From an uncultured Oscillospiraceae bacterium (lineage in GTDB: Bacteria; Bacillota; Clostridia; Oscillospirales; Acutalibacteraceae), in NCBI GenBank assembly GCA_900550095.1, contig URRG01000086.1, forward strand, positions 1 to 8,222: 8,222 nucleotides of DNA, written 5' to 3'. Every line of letters begins with the position of its first letter. Within the stretch, counting starts at the first letter, position 1. A model generated the notes under the pieces. The model made no database searches, was not told the DNA's origin, and was given only the letters and a program-made list of their open reading frames with translations. The position numbers and the translations under genes were made by a program. This document shows, in pieces, positions 6,718 to 8,222 of the stretch.

Positions 6718-6718
6718 A

Positions 6719-6994
6719 ATGGAACTCGACGAATTGAAAGAGCTGATCGGCAAAAATCTCAAGGATTTGAGAAAGAAGAGTTTCAGCAGGAAACATTCGA
6801 GCCGCCGTCTGTCTCAGGATGAATTGACGCTGACTTTGGAAATGAGTCCCGCGCATCTGAGAAAGATCGAAAGAGGCAGTGGGAATCCTACTCTGGAGAC
6901 ACTCTGCAATTTTGCGAATTACTTCGGCGTTTCGGTTGTGTATTTTCTGACAGAGCATTCGGAAGAAGGCAATGAGGGAAGAGAAAAACGCTGA
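6719..6994 (+). CDS. Small XRE/Cro-C1-type DNA-binding protein
   Basis: This is a 91-residue repressor-like protein consisting almost entirely of one helix-turn-helix domain. The first helix is at about 4-19. The turn-and-recognition unit is at about 31-53 (LSQDELTLTLEMSPAHLRKI) and is followed by the typical ERGSGNPTLETLCNFANYFGV stretch, then a charged tail. An extra basic segment (about 19-30, rich in K, R and S) sits between helix 1 and helix 2, longer than the usual short turn. ATG at 6719 is well supported by AAAGGAGG (6703-6710) 8 bases upstream. The gene stands alone between a long non-coding leader and a strong terminator. No partner toxin or phage gene is present, so its target is unknown. 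Autoregulation through the leader inverted repeat is plausible but inferred. Confidence 0.85.
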   Translation: MELDELKELIGKNLKDLRKKSFSRKHSSRRLSQDELTLTLEMSPAHLRKIERGSGNPTLETLCNFANYFGVSVVYFLTEHSEEGNEGREKR

Positions 6995-7036
6995 AGCGTC
7001 CCGGCAGAGCCCCTATTTGAAGTTTCCCAGGCAGAC

Positions 7037-7077
7037 GAAAACCGCCCTCTATCCGTGAATGGATGAGGGCGGTTTTC
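7037..7077. terminator. Strong terminator between the convergent XRE and GGADGPT-protein genes
   Basis: Bases 7037-7049 pair perfectly with 7065-7077. After a bulged T (7050) the helix continues 7051-7054 with 7061-7064, closing on a GTGAAT loop: 17 bp in all. The T-run is only four bases, but it is symmetric (AAAA / TTTT), so the element can act on both strands. It lies 43 bases after the XRE stop codon and about 150 bases beyond the stop of the converging gene. The 7078-7228 stretch contains nothing else recognised. Confidence 0.8.
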
Positions 7078-7228
7078 CTATACGGCGAGGCCGCCGGAAT
7101 TCAGAATCTTATACTTTTTGGGAAGCTACGGCTCCCTCTGCAGCTTGCAGAAAACGATCTTGCACAGGCGGAAGCAGAGCTTTTTATGCGGAGGATATCG
7201 TTCCTGTATGGCAAGCAGCCTAAAGAAT

Positions 7229-8222
7229 TCAGTAAGAAAAGGTTACGGTCCTCTCCTTTTCCGTTTGGCAGGCTATGCCGGAAAGAACGCAATATGCCGC
7301 CTCTGCAGGGCGCTCCGCCGGTCTTGTAAAAGCATAGCGCAGAGGCAGGCCGTGGGGGCCCGAAGAGGGGCCGTCGGATGGTCCGGAATAGCACTTAGAA
7401 GAGACGAGAAACAGAGCAGTAGGGCCGTCTGCCCCGCCGAGGATACCTATGGAAGCAGCCGCTGAAGAGTCGGGGGAAAAATCTTCGCTTTTTTTGGGAA
7501 TGGACACAGAGGAATCGAAACAGAGTTCTTCCCCCTCCCGCAGGGGAGGGACCGTTTCATAGGCTACAGGAAAACTCCACAGGTCTTGTCCCGGCAGTTT
7601 TTCGGGAGGCGCCTTCTGCAGGTACAGCGTATGGAGCGCACCGGTCTTAGGGTGAGAAAAGGTAAATTCCTGAAAGCCTCCATTTTTCGCTGTTTCGTCC
7701 AAAGGAAATTCCAGTTCCAGAGGAAGAAAGCCCTCTCGGGGAGAAAAATCCATAGAAAGGGAAAGCACACGGGAGGGGAAAAGCCTGCCCTGGATCCCTG
7801 TTTTCCGCAGGGATTTCGGAAAGGGTACGCGGAAACGCTGACAGGAAAAGCAGGGGATGTGCCGCAGGAAGGCTCCGTAGGTCTTTTCCAACAGCTTTTT
7901 GGGGGAGTTTTTCTCCGGCGCCCAATTCATATAGAGAAAGCTCTGGGCATCCCATTCCTCGGCGGGGAGCCCATTTATCCGGATTTCTCTGGGAGCGGGA
8001 GAGGGGCAGGGATGTTCTCCCTCCAGCTTTCGCAGGGCGGCGGGAGAGAGGGAATCCTCCAAGGGGCCGTATGTTTCGTAAAAATCCCGCATCCTGTCTG
8101 CGTCCGGAAAAACGAAAAGATCGAAAACGATCCCTTGCTGAAACCGGTAGACCGCCGGAATCAGGAAAGGGAGCCCCCATAGGGTGAATTCCCGGGCGGC
8201 TTTTTGCCGCCGGCCTGCCGTA
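7229..8222 (-). CDS. Partial protein of unknown function with a decarboxylase-beta GGADGPT motif
   Basis: The stop (TGA) is at 7231-7229 and the frame stays open to the window edge, so 330 residues are visible and the N-terminus is missing. An internal ATG at 8092 lacks a good ribosome binding site, and the residues before it look coding (FTLWGLPFLIPAVYRFQQG, then a VFD segment). I do not recognise the overall family. The body is mixed and probably soluble: it reads FYETYGPLEDSLSP, then AREIRINGL-like and RVLSLSMDF segments that suggest beta strands. Near residues 256-273 of the visible part (nucleotides 7406-7456) lies ASIGILGGADGPTALFLV. This is the signature of OadB/GcdB, the beta subunit of sodium-translocating decarboxylases. 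None of that subunit's membrane helices is present, so decarboxylase function should not be assigned. A Gly/Ser/Pro-rich linker and a charged tail follow. Confidence 0.75.
   Translation of the reverse strand, partial: TAGRRQKAAREFTLWGLPFLIPAVYRFQQGIVFDLFVFPDADRMRDFYETYGPLEDSLSPAALRKLEGEHPCPSPAPREIRINGLPAEEWDAQSFLYMNWAPEKNSPKKLLEKTYGAFLRHIPCFSCQRFRVPFPKSLRKTGIQGRLFPSRVLSLSMDFSPREGFLPLELEFPLDETAKNGGFQEFTFSHPKTGALHTLYLQKAPPEKLPGQDLWSFPVAYETVPPLREGEELCFDSSVSIPKKSEDFSPDSSAAASIGILGGADGPTALFLVSSKCYSGPSDGPSSGPHGLPLRYAFTRPAERPAEAAYCVLSGIACQTEKERTVTFSY

Larger units (their letters stand above)
6097..6718. other. Gene-free AT-rich intergenic region of about 620 bases
   Basis: This region separates the leftward Crp-like gene from the rightward XRE gene. 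No reading frame here has both useful length and a ribosome binding site. The longest ones noticed are about 20 codons, for example 6504-6569. It contains the promoter of the Crp-like gene, an 8-bp inverted repeat, two terminator-like hairpins on the + strand, and a smaller inverted repeat AATATGG-N7-CCATATT (6435-6455). Between 6460 and 6640 no clear element is seen apart from a weak promoter candidate for the XRE gene (TCGACT at 6600-6605, GATACT at 6622-6627). Confidence 0.7.

Noticed and set aside
6097..6718. Classical FNR (TTGAT-N4-ATCAA) or Crp (TGTGA-N6-TCACA) boxes, and a known riboswitch
   Set aside because: Reading both strands by eye gave no convincing match to either box or to a riboswitch core.
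7063..7329. + strand frame of 88 codons after the XRE gene
   Set aside because: It begins inside the terminator stem, has no ribosome binding site, and overlaps the converging gene in antisense.
8195..8211. GGCGGC-TTTTT-GCCGCC hairpin near the right edge as a terminator
   Set aside because: It has no T-run after the stem and lies inside the open coding frame of the partial - strand gene.
7229..8222. Assignment as a sodium-translocating decarboxylase beta subunit
   Set aside because: Only the short GGADGPT motif matches. The membrane helices and other conserved regions of that subunit are absent.

Overview
The window looks like chromosomal DNA from a Gram-positive Firmicute, most likely a gut-type member of the Clostridia. 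This is inferred from strong GGAGG ribosome binding sites, TTG starts, YtcP/LplB-type sugar permeases without a dedicated ATPase, and a zinc-ribbon/TPR/WG/DUF3298 protein of a kind common in that group. No rRNA, tRNA, CRISPR array or insertion sequence was seen.

Region 1 (1-2980, + strand) is the distal part of a carbohydrate uptake and utilisation operon. It opens with a GC-rich intercistronic hairpin, followed by two ABC permease subunits and a cytoplasmic GH43 glycosidase, and ends at an intrinsic terminator that can also serve the opposite strand. The solute-binding protein is probably just upstream, outside the window, and the ATPase is probably encoded elsewhere. The permeases would import an oligosaccharide whose arabinosyl or xylosyl bonds the GH43 enzyme could hydrolyse inside the cell.

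Region 2 (3020-6125, - strand) holds a Crp/Fnr-family regulator and, downstream of it, a 777-residue membrane-anchored protein. That protein has an N-terminal zinc ribbon, one transmembrane helix, a TPR pair, WG repeats and a C-terminal DUF3298-like domain. Both genes are preceded by a perfect TATAAT box with no good -35, and the two boxes lie in an identical 10-base context. Co-regulation is possible but unproven.

Region 3 (6097-6718) is about 620 bases without a recognisable gene and is AT-rich. It holds a perfect 8-bp inverted repeat and two terminator-like hairpins whose G-U pairs place them on the + strand, although no + strand gene precedes them. It ends in a hairpin that overlaps the ribosome binding site of the next gene.

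Region 4 (6719-8222) holds a small XRE-type repressor on the + strand, a strong terminator, and a converging - strand gene that is open to the window edge. That last protein is otherwise unrecognised, but near its C-terminus it carries the IGxxGGADGPT signature of the beta subunit of sodium-translocating decarboxylases. It has none of that subunit's membrane helices. This is the most unusual signal in the window.
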